DNA from: Galbibacter pacificus
GTDB lineage: Bacteria; Bacteroidota; Bacteroidia; Flavobacteriales; Flavobacteriaceae
Assembly: GCF_029603155.1 (NCBI RefSeq)
Contig: NZ_JAPMUA010000006.1
Span: forward strand, 212,509 to 276,508
Length of the DNA: 64,000 nucleotides
Direction: 5' to 3'
The position numbers and the translations under genes are program-made. Shown piece after piece: positions 35,626 to 43,800 of the stretch (its first letter is position 1; each line of letters begins with the position of its first letter). The notes below the pieces were generated by a model. The model was not told where the DNA came from. It worked only from the letters and a program-made list of their open reading frames with translations, and did no database searches.

Positions 35626-36459
35626 TTATTCTTCTACAATAAACAAGCTGGCTATTGCTACGGCATCGTCTCCAGACAATGGTTCGTCATAAGCTTCAGT
35701 CGATGCTTCCATGGTAAAGGCTTCTCCATTACCCAATGTTGTTACATCAACTCCGCCATGAGTTACATTTTCTTCCCCATTGTACACTGGTTGTGTAGCA
35801 TCTGGCATACCAGTACCCCTTTCGTTATTGGTAATCCAGCCTTTCAACCCTCTTAATCTTCTAATTTCAGAGGCATGACGAGCTTCAACCGAATGAATCT
35901 GCAAAGCTGCCGTTAAAAAAGGAGATCCCAATAAGTTTCCTGCCTGACCTTTATAAGCCCTAACTCCCGTATCTTCAAACGCTTGGGCCAAGGCCAATAA
36001 TTGAGCATAAGCGGTATCCTGCCCTGCTCCATTTTCATTAAAAGGATCAAAAGCACCACCTGCGGTAAAATCGAAAGTTGGTTTTTCAACCGGTGTAACA
36101 CCAGCCCCTTCCAGCCCAGCGATTAAAAAATCCACATGTGCCTGTTCATGCTTAGAAATTTGCATATATACCGTTTCTGGCCGTCCTGTTGGCAAAACCC
36201 CGGACTGAAGTGCCAAATCGTAAAATTCGTCTTCCAAATATTCTAATGTCAAAGCCAATTGTAATGCTCCAACCGGATCGGCGTCCATGGATTGAGCATA
36301 AGCTTTTTTGGAAGAAAGTGCAGCCAACCCAAAAGGTACTGCGGCAATTGCCGCTTTTTTACCAAGATCGCCAAAAGTTCCAAAAATATCCCGTCGCGAT
36401 GATTTACCATCTAAAATATTGCTAGTGGTAAAATCGTCTAAAAATTTTATAATATTCAT
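35626..36459 (-). CDS. Tat-exported ferritin-like domain protein
   Basis: A 277-residue protein with a twin-arginine signal (SRRDIFG, Arg22-Arg23, then a hydrophobic run to AYAQ), so it is likely folded before export to the periplasm. The mature part is a ferritin-like four-helix bundle: LEYLEDEFYDLAL, SKHEQAHVDFLI, AFEDTGVRAYKGQ and VEARHASEIRRLRG supply the usual E and E-x-x-H metal ligands. TTG at 36468 is also in frame, but ATG 36459 is preferred. It is paired with a second ferritin-like gene 21 nt upstream. Iron handling is likely, but function is unproven. Confidence 0.87.
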   Translation of the reverse strand: MNIIKFLDDFTTSNILDGKSSRRDIFGTFGDLGKKAAIAAVPFGLAALSSKKAYAQSMDADPVGALQLALTLEYLEDEFYDLALQSGVLPTGRPETVYMQISKHEQAHVDFLIAGLEGAGVTPVEKPTFDFTAGGAFDPFNENGAGQDTAYAQLLALAQAFEDTGVRAYKGQAGNLLGSPFLTAALQIHSVEARHASEIRRLRGLKGWITNNERGTGMPDATQPVYNGEENVTHGGVDVTTLGNGEAFTMEASTEAYDEPLSGDDAVAIASLFIVEE

Positions 36460-36480
36460 AGTTTTCAATTTAATAGTTAA

Positions 36481-37209
36481 TTATGGTAAGTTATTAGCCG
36501 TGAATTCGGTTTTGATAAACCCGGTTGCAGCAACGGCAGCCAATATATCTGATGGGTCCATAGCCGCATCCAACCCGGTATCTACAGTAACTGCATCGTC
36601 ACCGGCAAAATCGGCAGATCCGGGGTTAATAAGCGTTCTAATTGCCGAAGCATGCCTTGCTTCTACAGATACAATTTTACCTGCAATTAAAAGATAATCA
36701 GGATTGGAAATAAGTTTTCCGGCACCATTGTATGCAGCTACACCTGTATCTTCAAGTACTTTTGCCGTACCCAGAACCTGGTCCCTGTTTCCAAAGTCCA
36801 GATCGCCATAATCAAACTCCAAAGTTGGCAACACCAACTCTGTATTGCCTTCAACAGCTGCTGTAATAGCTGTTTTAAAGAAATCTCTATGATTTACTTC
36901 GTGGTAGTACAAATCTGTTAACACTTGCTTTTCTTCATCAGAAATACTTCCGTAGAAAGAATTAACCACTTTGGTATAAAAATCGGCTTCAAGTTGTTCC
37001 AGTGCATATGCATAATTTAATACGCCCAGATCGCCCTCTCCCAAATCGAATACTTCAGAGTCGGGAGGCGGCATCATCCCTTGGTCGTCGTCACTGCTAC
37101 ATGCCCACAATAAACCCGATCCAGCTACTGCCAAACCACCTAATTTCAAGAATTGTCGTCTGTTATTAAAGCCCTTTGGTTGATGGACTTTTATGATTTT
37201 CTTTTTCAT
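36481..37209 (-). CDS. Tat lipoprotein with ferritin-like domain
   Basis: A 242-residue paralogue of the neighbouring gene. The N-terminus combines a Tat motif (NNRRQFLKLGG, Arg17-Arg18) with a lipobox (LLWACSS, Cys37), which predicts a Tat-exported lipoprotein. The ferritin-like helices follow: YALEQLEADFYTKV, YYHEVNHRDFFKTA, VLEDTGVAAYNGAG and VSVEARHASAIRTL, with E and ExxH-type ligands in order. It probably heads a two-gene operon with the soluble form, which suggests a membrane-tethered plus soluble pair. Monomer-dimer details cannot be told. Confidence 0.87.
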   Translation of the reverse strand: MKKKIIKVHQPKGFNNRRQFLKLGGLAVAGSGLLWACSSDDDQGMMPPPDSEVFDLGEGDLGVLNYAYALEQLEADFYTKVVNSFYGSISDEEKQVLTDLYYHEVNHRDFFKTAITAAVEGNTELVLPTLEFDYGDLDFGNRDQVLGTAKVLEDTGVAAYNGAGKLISNPDYLLIAGKIVSVEARHASAIRTLINPGSADFAGDDAVTVDTGLDAAMDPSDILAAVAATGFIKTEFTANNLP

Positions 37210-37321
37210 AATTGATGTTTTTAATGATTAATCTTCTACACATACTAACGAAGAAAAAGAAAGTCCGGTTTTCATAAATTTTTGTTAAATACGAATTTAG
37301 TGAAAAGAAAGGGGGGTCTAG

Positions 37322-37348
37322 TTTAGGGTTTAGGGTTTAGGGTTTAGA
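37322..37348. repeat. short TTTAGGG tandem repeat
   Basis: Three complete TTTAGGG units plus a partial unit follow a G-run. The 7-bp unit is the plant-type telomere sequence, here inside a bacterial intergenic region between the ferritin-like gene and the tRNA genes. The rest of the 37210-37517 spacer holds only a terminator hairpin. Confidence 0.85.
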
Positions 37349-37472
37349 GGGGCGAAAAAAGATTGATCATTATTTTTGCATAAACACAACAATTGGGAAT
37401 GATCCGGAATGATCCATAATCCCTATCAAGGGTTTGGGAGTACAATATGTAACAATAATAAATGTCCATTGT

Positions 37473-37503
37473 AAAAAAAAGCCACTCAATCTCTTGAATG
37501 GCT
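37473..37503 (-). terminator. terminator after the first tRNA-Val
   Basis: GCCACTCAA (37481-37489) and TTGAATGGC (37495-37503) pair with one G-U on the minus strand, followed there by eight T residues. Confidence 0.75.
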
Positions 37504-37517
37504 TTTGTATAAGTAGT

Positions 37518-37591
37518 GGGCGATACTGGATTCGAACCAGTGACCCCCTGCTTGTAAGGCAGGTGCTCTGAACCAGCTGAGCTAATCGCCC
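37518..37591 (-). tRNA. tRNA-Val (anticodon TAC)
   Basis: A 74-nt cloverleaf on the minus strand: acceptor GGGCGAT/ATCGCCC, D-arm GCTC-GAGC, anticodon stem CCTGC/GCAGG with loop CTTACAA (anticodon TAC), and T-arm ACTGG-TTCGAAT-CCAGT. CCA is not encoded. It is identical to the copy 62 bp upstream. Confidence 0.97.
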
Positions 37592-37617
37592 GTTTTGCAA
37601 TTATAACAAATGTAGAG

Positions 37618-37641
37618 AAAAAAAGACTTCCAATAGAAGTC
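37618..37641 (-). terminator. terminator between the two tRNA-Val genes
   Basis: GACTTC and GAAGTC form a 6-bp stem with a 5-nt loop; on the minus strand it is followed by an eight-T run. Confidence 0.65.
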
Positions 37642-37653
37642 TCTAAAATTGGT

Positions 37654-37727
37654 GGGCGATACTGGATTCGAACCAGTGACCCCCTGCTTGTAAGGCAGGT
37701 GCTCTGAACCAGCTGAGCTAATCGCCC
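37654..37727 (-). tRNA. tRNA-Val (anticodon TAC), second copy
   Basis: A 74-nt tRNA identical to the one at 37518-37591, anticodon TAC. The hairpin between them suggests the copies can be transcribed separately, though a joint precursor is possible. Confidence 0.97.
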
Positions 37728-37796
37728 CTCATTTGCTTGATTGCGGTTGCAAATATAGAACAGTTTTTGTTTTCGGCAAAGAAATATTTGAAAAAT

Positions 37797-39005
37797 TTAG
37801 ATGATTTCCGAAACCACAAAAGTACTGCCCCCAACATAGATCAAGTCGTTTTTTGAAGCCTTGGATTTGGCTGCCTGTAAAGCTTCTGAAACTGAGCTGT
37901 ATGTTTCGCCTTTCAGGTTAAAACATGTAGCTTTTTCAAGCAATTTTTCGACATCAAGCCCTCTTGATATTTTTGGCGAACAAAAGTAATATTTTGCGTT
38001 TTCAGGAAACAGTGGCAGAATTTTATCAAGGTTTTTATCTTTTACAAAACCTAAAATTAAATGTAACTGAGTAAAATTTTGTGTTAGTAATTGAGAAATT
38101 ACTATGGATAACCCTTCTTTGTTATGCGCGGTATCACAGATTATTTTTGGGTGCCCACCCAATATTTGCCATCTTCCCAAAAGGCCTGTATTTTTTACCG
38201 TGTTTAAAAGTCCGCTTTTTATATGCTCTTGGGTTACCGTAAACCCCTTTAGCCTCTCTATTGTTGCAATTACCGCTTTTATATTTTTCTTTTGATAACT
38301 TCCCAGCAAGTCGCTTTTAAAATCGGTTTTTATTTCTTCAGCTAAAAAAATAGGAGCATCCTTTTCTATTGCTACCGATTGAAATACCGGATAGGTAAGT
38401 TCGTTATACTCGCTTACCACAACCGGAACAGTTTGTTTAATAATCCCGGCCTTTTCCCAAGCTATTTTTTCTAATGTATCGCCCAACATATCGGTATGGT
38501 CGAACCCGATATTGGTAATTACTGAAATTTCTGGGACAATAATATTTGTAGAATCGTACCTTCCCCCCAAGCCAACTTCAATAATAGCGATATCTACTTT
38601 TTCTTCGGAAAAATAATGAAACGCCATGCCCACGGTCATTTCAAAAAAAGAGAGCGATTGTTCTTCGAGAAATGCTTTATTCTTGGCAATAAAACTAACT
38701 ACTGATTCTTCGGATATTTCTTTTCCGTTGATTTTTATACGCTCACGAAAATCTTTTAAATGTGGGGAAGTATACAGTCCAACTTTATATCCCGCTTCCT
38801 GAAGAATTGATGCCAACATATGGCTTGTGGAGCCTTTTCCGTTGGTGCCGGCCACATGAACAGCTTTAAAGTTTTTCTCGGGATTGCCCAGATGTTTTAC
38901 AAAATTTATGGTATTGGTAAGCTTGGGTTTAAAAGCAGATTGACCTTGCTTTTGATACATTGGCAACCTACCAAACATCCAATCGAGGGTTTGCTCGTAT
39001 GTCAT
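37797..39005 (-). CDS. folC: folylpolyglutamate/dihydrofolate synthase
   Basis: ATP-dependent ligase adding glutamate to folates (and dihydropteroate). The 402-residue Mur-ligase-like enzyme has the P-loop HVAGTNGKGSTSHMLASIL (about residues 50-68), YTSPHLKDFRERI, a DIAIIEVGLGGRYDSTN segment, TNIGFDHTDMLG, and CDTAHNKEGL in the C-terminal domain. It lies 5 nt after tonB in the conserved flavobacterial order exbB-exbD-tonB-folC, although it shares no pathway with those genes. Confidence 0.95.
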   Translation of the reverse strand: MTYEQTLDWMFGRLPMYQKQGQSAFKPKLTNTINFVKHLGNPEKNFKAVHVAGTNGKGSTSHMLASILQEAGYKVGLYTSPHLKDFRERIKINGKEISEESVVSFIAKNKAFLEEQSLSFFEMTVGMAFHYFSEEKVDIAIIEVGLGGRYDSTNIIVPEISVITNIGFDHTDMLGDTLEKIAWEKAGIIKQTVPVVVSEYNELTYPVFQSVAIEKDAPIFLAEEIKTDFKSDLLGSYQKKNIKAVIATIERLKGFTVTQEHIKSGLLNTVKNTGLLGRWQILGGHPKIICDTAHNKEGLSIVISQLLTQNFTQLHLILGFVKDKNLDKILPLFPENAKYYFCSPKISRGLDVEKLLEKATCFNLKGETYSSVSEALQAAKSKASKNDLIYVGGSTFVVSEII

Positions 39006-39010
39006 TTTGT

Positions 39011-39901
39011 TTATTCTCCTAGTTTGAAATTAACCACTACGAACCCTATTTGCCTAGGATGAGCCTCTTCATCATCATTCCACCTATATGACCTTGCTGT
39101 TTTTTCAGCAGCTTCCAATAAACAAGGTGCCGCTATTGACCCTTTAACTCCAGGCGTAGCATCTATAACTTTTCCTGACTGATCTACTACTATTTCCACT
39201 ACAACTCTACCTTCTTCATTACAGTCCGGCTCAAATTTATTACTAGAAAGTAAACTTCTTCCATTTAGACCATACCCAACACCGCCCGAACCACTTCCTG
39301 CGCCTCCGTAATAACTGCTTGCATAAGGGTCTCCATCGGGTTGCCCTTTGTCTCCAGCTTTGTTATCGTTTCCTTCGCTTCCCGTTGCGGTCCCGTCGGA
39401 ACTATTGAGTCCACCCATCATGGCATCGAGCTGCTTTTTCTTGGCTTCCTGTTCTTGCCGTACACGTTCTTCTTCGGCCTTGCGTTCTCTTTCTTTGCGT
39501 TCGGCTTCGGCCTTTGCCTTGCGCTCGGCTTCTTCTTCGGCCCTTTTCTTGGCTTCGGCTTCTTTTTGTTTTTTAATAACTACCGATTCTTCATTATCCT
39601 GTGTAACCACCTCCTCTGCCTCGGTTTGAGAAACTTCTTTGGGAGCCGATGGTTCTACTACTTCTTCCTTGGGCTGTTCTTCTACTTTTGGCTTTTCAAC
39701 GGGTGTACTCTTTATTTTTTCTTTAGGCTGAACATTCCCGCTTCCAAAGTCGGTCGTACCAAAATTTACCGAAATACCGCTTTCAATAGGCGGATCCAGG
39801 TAAGAAAGTCCAATATAAAACATAAGGAACAGTAGCAACGATAACAATATCGTGGTTAATGTAAACGATTTTTTCTTATGTCGTGTATCTAGTAAAGACA
39901 T
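39011..39901 (-). CDS. tonB: TonB-like energy transducer
   Basis: Couples the ExbB/ExbD motor to outer-membrane receptors. The 296-residue protein has one N-terminal membrane helix (about 15-34), a Pro/Lys/Glu-rich stretch, then a highly charged Glu/Lys/Arg/Ala segment (about 115-150) likely to form a long single helix across the periplasm. After a Gly/Ser-rich linker comes a C-terminal TonB/TolA-type domain from about residue 225 (GRVVVEIVVDQSGKVIDATPG, quoted in part). It may equally serve a Tol-Pal-like role. Operon with exbD, 1 nt apart. Confidence 0.87.
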   Translation of the reverse strand: MSLLDTRHKKKSFTLTTILLSLLLFLMFYIGLSYLDPPIESGISVNFGTTDFGSGNVQPKEKIKSTPVEKPKVEEQPKEEVVEPSAPKEVSQTEAEEVVTQDNEESVVIKKQKEAEAKKRAEEEAERKAKAEAERKERERKAEEERVRQEQEAKKKQLDAMMGGLNSSDGTATGSEGNDNKAGDKGQPDGDPYASSYYGGAGSGSGGVGYGLNGRSLLSSNKFEPDCNEEGRVVVEIVVDQSGKVIDATPGVKGSIAAPCLLEAAEKTARSYRWNDDEEAHPRQIGFVVVNFKLGE

Positions 39902-39902
39902 T

Positions 39903-40289
39903 TTATTCTGGTCTTACAGCCAATATTACTTTGTAATTGTTCTGATTTGCTATATCCATAATATTAACGGCATTATCGATAGGCACGCTTTTTTCTGCCC
40001 GTAAAATTATGGTTGGTTTATCTACATCTTTTAGTCTGCGCTTTAACTCGGTTTCTACAAATTCGGATTTTACTTTAACATTATCAACAAAAATATCCAA
40101 GTTTTTATTGATGCTCACAGAGACGTTTTGTGTATTTGTTGATTTTCCTTTCGCCTTGGGCAAAAGCAAGTCTAATGCATTTGGAGAATTTGAGGTAAGC
40201 ATAAAGAACACCAGAAGCAGAAAGACAATGTCTGTCATGGAACTCATGCTGAATTCCGGCGACACTTTATTTCTTCCTTTTAATTTCAT
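39903..40289 (-). CDS. exbD: ExbD/TolR-family motor protein
   Basis: A 128-residue inner-membrane protein with one N-terminal helix (about 15-35) carrying the proton-channel Asp in SMTDIVFLLLVFFML. A periplasmic ExbD/TolR domain follows (VSVSINKNLDIFVDN, ILRAEKSVPIDNAVNIMDIA). It works with ExbB to convert proton flow into TonB motion. Between it and exbB is an 81-bp gap with a strong hairpin. Confidence 0.93.
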   Translation of the reverse strand: MKLKGRNKVSPEFSMSSMTDIVFLLLVFFMLTSNSPNALDLLLPKAKGKSTNTQNVSVSINKNLDIFVDNVKVKSEFVETELKRRLKDVDKPTIILRAEKSVPIDNAVNIMDIANQNNYKVILAVRPE

Positions 40290-40316
40290 CTGTTTTATGT
40301 TTGGTATTTTATGAAT

Positions 40317-40351
40317 AACTACATGGCTTGCGAAAAGCAGGCCATGTAGTT
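40317..40351 (-). promoter_or_regulatory. intercistronic hairpin between exbB and exbD
   Basis: AACTACATGGC and GCCATGTAGTT form a perfect 11-bp stem capped by a smaller stem. No T-run follows, so it looks like an RNA-stability or attenuation element setting ExbB above ExbD levels rather than a full terminator. Confidence 0.5.
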
Positions 40352-40370
40352 TAAAAGTATGTTGTTAGTA

Positions 40371-41060
40371 TTAAACGGGTTCATCCAAAAGATCCAGGAA
40401 TTCTACCGCATTGGCTTCCATGTTGTGCACCACCTTGTCTGTGCGCACCACTAAATGGTTGTAACCAATGTATGCAATAATCCCTACAACAAGTCCGGCC
40501 ACTGTTGTTGTCATGGCGGTGTATATACCTCCCGCCAATTGGCCCATTTCGGCCTGTCCCCCGCTGGTTGCCATTTGGTGAAACGCAATAATCATCCCGA
40601 TTACGGTCCCAAGGAAACCAATCATGGGTGCAGCCCCGGCCACGGTTGCCAAAATACTTACATTTTTCTCCAGCTTATAGACCTCTAAAGTACCTGCATT
40701 TTCTATGGCCTTATTGATATCGTCTAAAGGTTTTCCTATTCTGGAAATTCCTTTTTCGGTAAGTCTGGCCACTGGAGAATCTGTTTGGGCGCATAAAATT
40801 TTTGCTGCTTCCAGTTTTCCATTAGAAACATGGTCCCTTATTTGATTCATAAAATTTTTATCAATCCTAGATGCCGCTTTTATGGCAAAAATGCGTTCAA
40901 AGTATATGTAAAGGGCTACAAATAGCAATACAAAAAGCACTGCTATAATTATAATACTTCCGGTTCCACCATTTACAATTAAATCTATAACCGACAGTGT
41001 TTTTTCTTCCGAAAGCGCTTCCTGAGCCACCTCCTGGGTTGCTTCTTGAAATAATATCAT
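40371..41060 (-). CDS. exbB: ExbB/TolQ/MotA-family motor protein
   Basis: A 229-residue inner-membrane protein with three membrane spans (about 28-50, 140-165 and 180-205). ATVAGAAPMIGFLGTVIGMI and TAMTTTVAGLVVGIIAYIGY carry the conserved Gly/Thr face that lines the proton path. It forms the motor with ExbD and drives the TonB-like protein. It is first in the exbB-exbD-tonB-folC order. Confidence 0.94.
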   Translation of the reverse strand: MILFQEATQEVAQEALSEEKTLSVIDLIVNGGTGSIIIIAVLFVLLFVALYIYFERIFAIKAASRIDKNFMNQIRDHVSNGKLEAAKILCAQTDSPVARLTEKGISRIGKPLDDINKAIENAGTLEVYKLEKNVSILATVAGAAPMIGFLGTVIGMIIAFHQMATSGGQAEMGQLAGGIYTAMTTTVAGLVVGIIAYIGYNHLVVRTDKVVHNMEANAVEFLDLLDEPV

Positions 41061-41114
41061 ATATTATTAATTTGCTTAATAGGTTAAGTATATAACGATA
41101 ATATCAGAATAAAA

Positions 41115-42479
41115 TTATACGTTTAAGATGAAATTTCTCATAATTACAAATATAACGGCACCCCCTAAGAAACCGGCCAATGCCAACCAGGCTATTTTTT
41201 TAAGATACCAAAAGAAGTCTATTTTTTCCATTCCCATGGCTACAACCCCGGCAGCCGAACCAATAATTAACATACTTCCACCGGTACCTGCCGAATATGC
41301 AATAAAGTGCCAAACCGGGTCGTCCATCCCTACAGAGAACATCCCCATACTGGCGGCCACCAATGGCACATTATCTATTATGGCCGAGCCTACACCTAAT
41401 ATAAGCACTACAATGTCCGACACTTTTTCTCCATGAGATTCAGTTCCCAACATAGGCATAGCAGCATCCATTTTTTCGGCAAAATGGAAAAGCATACCCA
41501 AGGATTCTAACGCTGCAACTGCCATTAATATACCCAAGAAGAATAAAATACTGGGGAGTTCTATTCTTGAAAGAGAATGATGAACCGGACTGTGGTGTCC
41601 TTGAAAGTCTCCACTATCTTCGCTAACGCCGGAAAGAGCGAATTTTTTATTACTATATATTTCGGCAAAAGTTGCCACTACAGCCAAAGAAAGCATCATA
41701 CCAACATATGGTGGCAAATGTGTAATGGTTTTAAAAATCGGCACAAATATAATTCCGCCCAAACCTAGATAGAGCATCACGGTACCGTATTTTGATTTTT
41801 TGATGTCTTCTGTAAAATCGCCATCAATTTTACCTTGAAATATTTTTAAACGGGAAGCGATTAAAGTTGGAATAATCATACAGAAAATTGAAGGAAGCAA
41901 TACGTGCTCTATCAACACGGCCGCCGTAACTTTATGCTGAATCCATAACATTGTGGTGGTTACATCTCCAATAGGCGACCACGCTCCACCGGCATTTGCC
42001 GCAATAACGATAATACCGGCAAACCATAGGCGTAAGTTTCTATCGTTCAATACTTTTTGCAATATGGTTATTAGCACAATGGTAGCTGTAAGATTGTCAA
42101 TAATTGCCGATAATATAAATGCCAAAATACTGAACACCCAAAGTAACTTACGTTTGCTTCGGGTTTTTATGTACCCTTTTATTGTTGCAAAGCCATCGAA
42201 ATAATCAATAATTTCAACAATGGTCATTGCGCCAAGCAAGAAAACCAGAATTTCGGCCGTTTTCCCCAGATGGTGCAATAAAATGTCGTCTATATGGGTT
42301 GCCTCCAATTCTTTAAGTTCTGCATTAACCTCAAACACATCCATGTGCGTCAATGCTATTATGGCCCATAAAAGGGCCATCATCCCCAAGGCGGGTATTA
42401 ATTTATCTATTTTTAAGTTGTGTTCTAGTGTGATTGCCAAATAACCAAGAACGAATACAAGAATAATAATTGTCTCCAT
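41115..42479 (-). CDS. nhaD: NhaD-type Na+/H+ antiporter
   Basis: A 454-residue inner-membrane antiporter of the ion-transporter superfamily, with about 12 hydrophobic helices. NLTATIVLITIL, ANAGGAWSPIGDVTTTMLWI and GGSMLIIGSAAGVVAMGM match the NhaD/ArsB-like fold; SAIIDNVPLVAASMGMF contains the conserved Asp-Asn. A His/Asp-rich loop near residues 285-300 is unusual-looking. It exports Na+ and is consistent with a marine or saline habitat. It is in a minus-strand cluster, 54 nt from exbB. Confidence 0.92.
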   Translation of the reverse strand: METIIILVFVLGYLAITLEHNLKIDKLIPALGMMALLWAIIALTHMDVFEVNAELKELEATHIDDILLHHLGKTAEILVFLLGAMTIVEIIDYFDGFATIKGYIKTRSKRKLLWVFSILAFILSAIIDNLTATIVLITILQKVLNDRNLRLWFAGIIVIAANAGGAWSPIGDVTTTMLWIQHKVTAAVLIEHVLLPSIFCMIIPTLIASRLKIFQGKIDGDFTEDIKKSKYGTVMLYLGLGGIIFVPIFKTITHLPPYVGMMLSLAVVATFAEIYSNKKFALSGVSEDSGDFQGHHSPVHHSLSRIELPSILFFLGILMAVAALESLGMLFHFAEKMDAAMPMLGTESHGEKVSDIVVLILGVGSAIIDNVPLVAASMGMFSVGMDDPVWHFIAYSAGTGGSMLIIGSAAGVVAMGMEKIDFFWYLKKIAWLALAGFLGGAVIFVIMRNFILNV

Positions 42480-42509
42480 AGGATAGTTGTTAGTATATAT
42501 ATTTTGCGT

Positions 42510-43736
42510 CTAAATTAACTGTTTTAAAGCGATTTCAAAAGCGGTGCTGCTAATATTTATTTTTGAACCACTGTGTTTAAATGTATTTTGCAGTGCTTTT
42601 TGTATGGTACTTGAAGTATCATCAAATATTGCCTCGTCGGTCATTTCCGTACGGCGCTCCATAAAATAGGCAAATACCCTTGCCATACCGCAATTGGATA
42701 TAAAATCGGGAATTAAACTAATTCTTTGGTCGGTATGTTCCATTATGGGCCCAAAAAATATTTCTTTATCGGCAAAAGGTACATTTGCCCCGCACGATAC
42801 TACTTCGAGCCCTGTCTCTATCATCTGCGATATCTGTTCTTTTTTAATTAAGCGCGAAGCGGCACAAGGTAAAAATATTTCTGCTGGCAATTTCCAGATT
42901 TTTTCGTTCATTTCTTCAAACGGAATCATATCCGGAAGATCCAACGTATTGCCTTTTTTGTTCAGGAAGAATGTTCTAATTTCATCAAAAGTAAAACCTT
43001 CTTCATTAATAACACCTCCGTTAATATCTATGATGCCTACTATTTTTGCCCCCATTTGAGATAGGTAATAAGCGGCTGCGGCACCTACATTTCCAAAGCC
43101 TTGCACAATGGCTCTTTTTCCTTTTACCGAACCTCCATAAATATTATAAAAATGCTTTACGGATTCTGCAACGCCAAAACCGGTAATCATGTCGGCGACT
43201 GTATATTTTCTTTTTACGTCTGGGGAATAGCTCTCGTTTTCCAATACTTTTATAACCCCTTGCCTCAATTGCCCGATGCGATTAATTTTATCGGCTTCCG
43301 AAGGTTTAAAATGACCGTTAAAAACTCCTTCCTGCGGATGCCATACACCACAATCTTCGGTAATGGGGATAACTTCGTGGATTTCGTCTACGTTTAAATC
43401 GCCCCCGGTTCCGTAATAACTTTTCAGTAATGGGGAAACGGCTTTATACCAGCGTTCCAATACTCCTTTTTTTCTTGGATCCTTCGGGTCGAAATTAATT
43501 CCGGATTTTGCTCCGCCAATGGCTGGCCCGGAGACGGTAAACTTCACCTCCATTGTTTTTGCCAGCGAGAGCACTTCGTTTGCATCCAGCCCAACGCGCA
43601 TTCTGGTCCCGCCTCCTGCGGCGCCGCCTCTTAATGAGTTTATGACTGTCCATCCTTCGGCCTCTGTTTCAGGATCTTTCCAATTAAAAATAATTTCGGG
43701 GGACTTTTCTTCGTATTGTTTTAGTAATTCTTTCAT
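42510..43736 (-). CDS. Glu/Leu/Phe/Val-type amino-acid dehydrogenase
   Basis: A 408-residue enzyme of the glutamate dehydrogenase superfamily, NAD(P)-dependent. GGAAGGGTRMR holds the substrate-binding Gly-rich loop and KFTVSGPAIGGAKSGI supplies the catalytic Lys region. A Rossmann domain follows (AIVQGFGNVGAAAAYYL). Length and the absence of the longer GdhA N-terminus leave glutamate or a branched-chain or aromatic amino acid as substrate. Proximity to gltBD is suggestive but not proof. A -7 box lies 20 nt upstream. Confidence 0.9.
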   Translation of the reverse strand: MKELLKQYEEKSPEIIFNWKDPETEAEGWTVINSLRGGAAGGGTRMRVGLDANEVLSLAKTMEVKFTVSGPAIGGAKSGINFDPKDPRKKGVLERWYKAVSPLLKSYYGTGGDLNVDEIHEVIPITEDCGVWHPQEGVFNGHFKPSEADKINRIGQLRQGVIKVLENESYSPDVKRKYTVADMITGFGVAESVKHFYNIYGGSVKGKRAIVQGFGNVGAAAAYYLSQMGAKIVGIIDINGGVINEEGFTFDEIRTFFLNKKGNTLDLPDMIPFEEMNEKIWKLPAEIFLPCAASRLIKKEQISQMIETGLEVVSCGANVPFADKEIFFGPIMEHTDQRISLIPDFISNCGMARVFAYFMERRTEMTDEAIFDDTSSTIQKALQNTFKHSGSKINISSTAFEIALKQLI

Positions 43737-43755
43737 TAAATTATTAAAGTGTTCA

Positions 43756-43763
43756 CAAATATA
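43756..43763 (-). promoter_or_regulatory. -7 promoter box for the dehydrogenase
   Basis: Minus-strand TATATTTG matches TAnnTTTG, about 20 nt before the start codon at 43736. Confidence 0.55.
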
Positions 43764-43800
43764 TAAAACTAAAAAAGCTGATCTCGATTTTTACATTTTT

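Noticed and set aside
37322..37348. Telomere repeat as a sign of eukaryotic contamination
   Set aside because: Both flanks are continuous bacterial genes and tRNAs; the tract is too short to indicate a telomere.
37370..37600. 76-residue frame through the first tRNA-Val
   Set aside because: It reads through the complete tRNA gene; such frames are a common artefact at tRNA loci.
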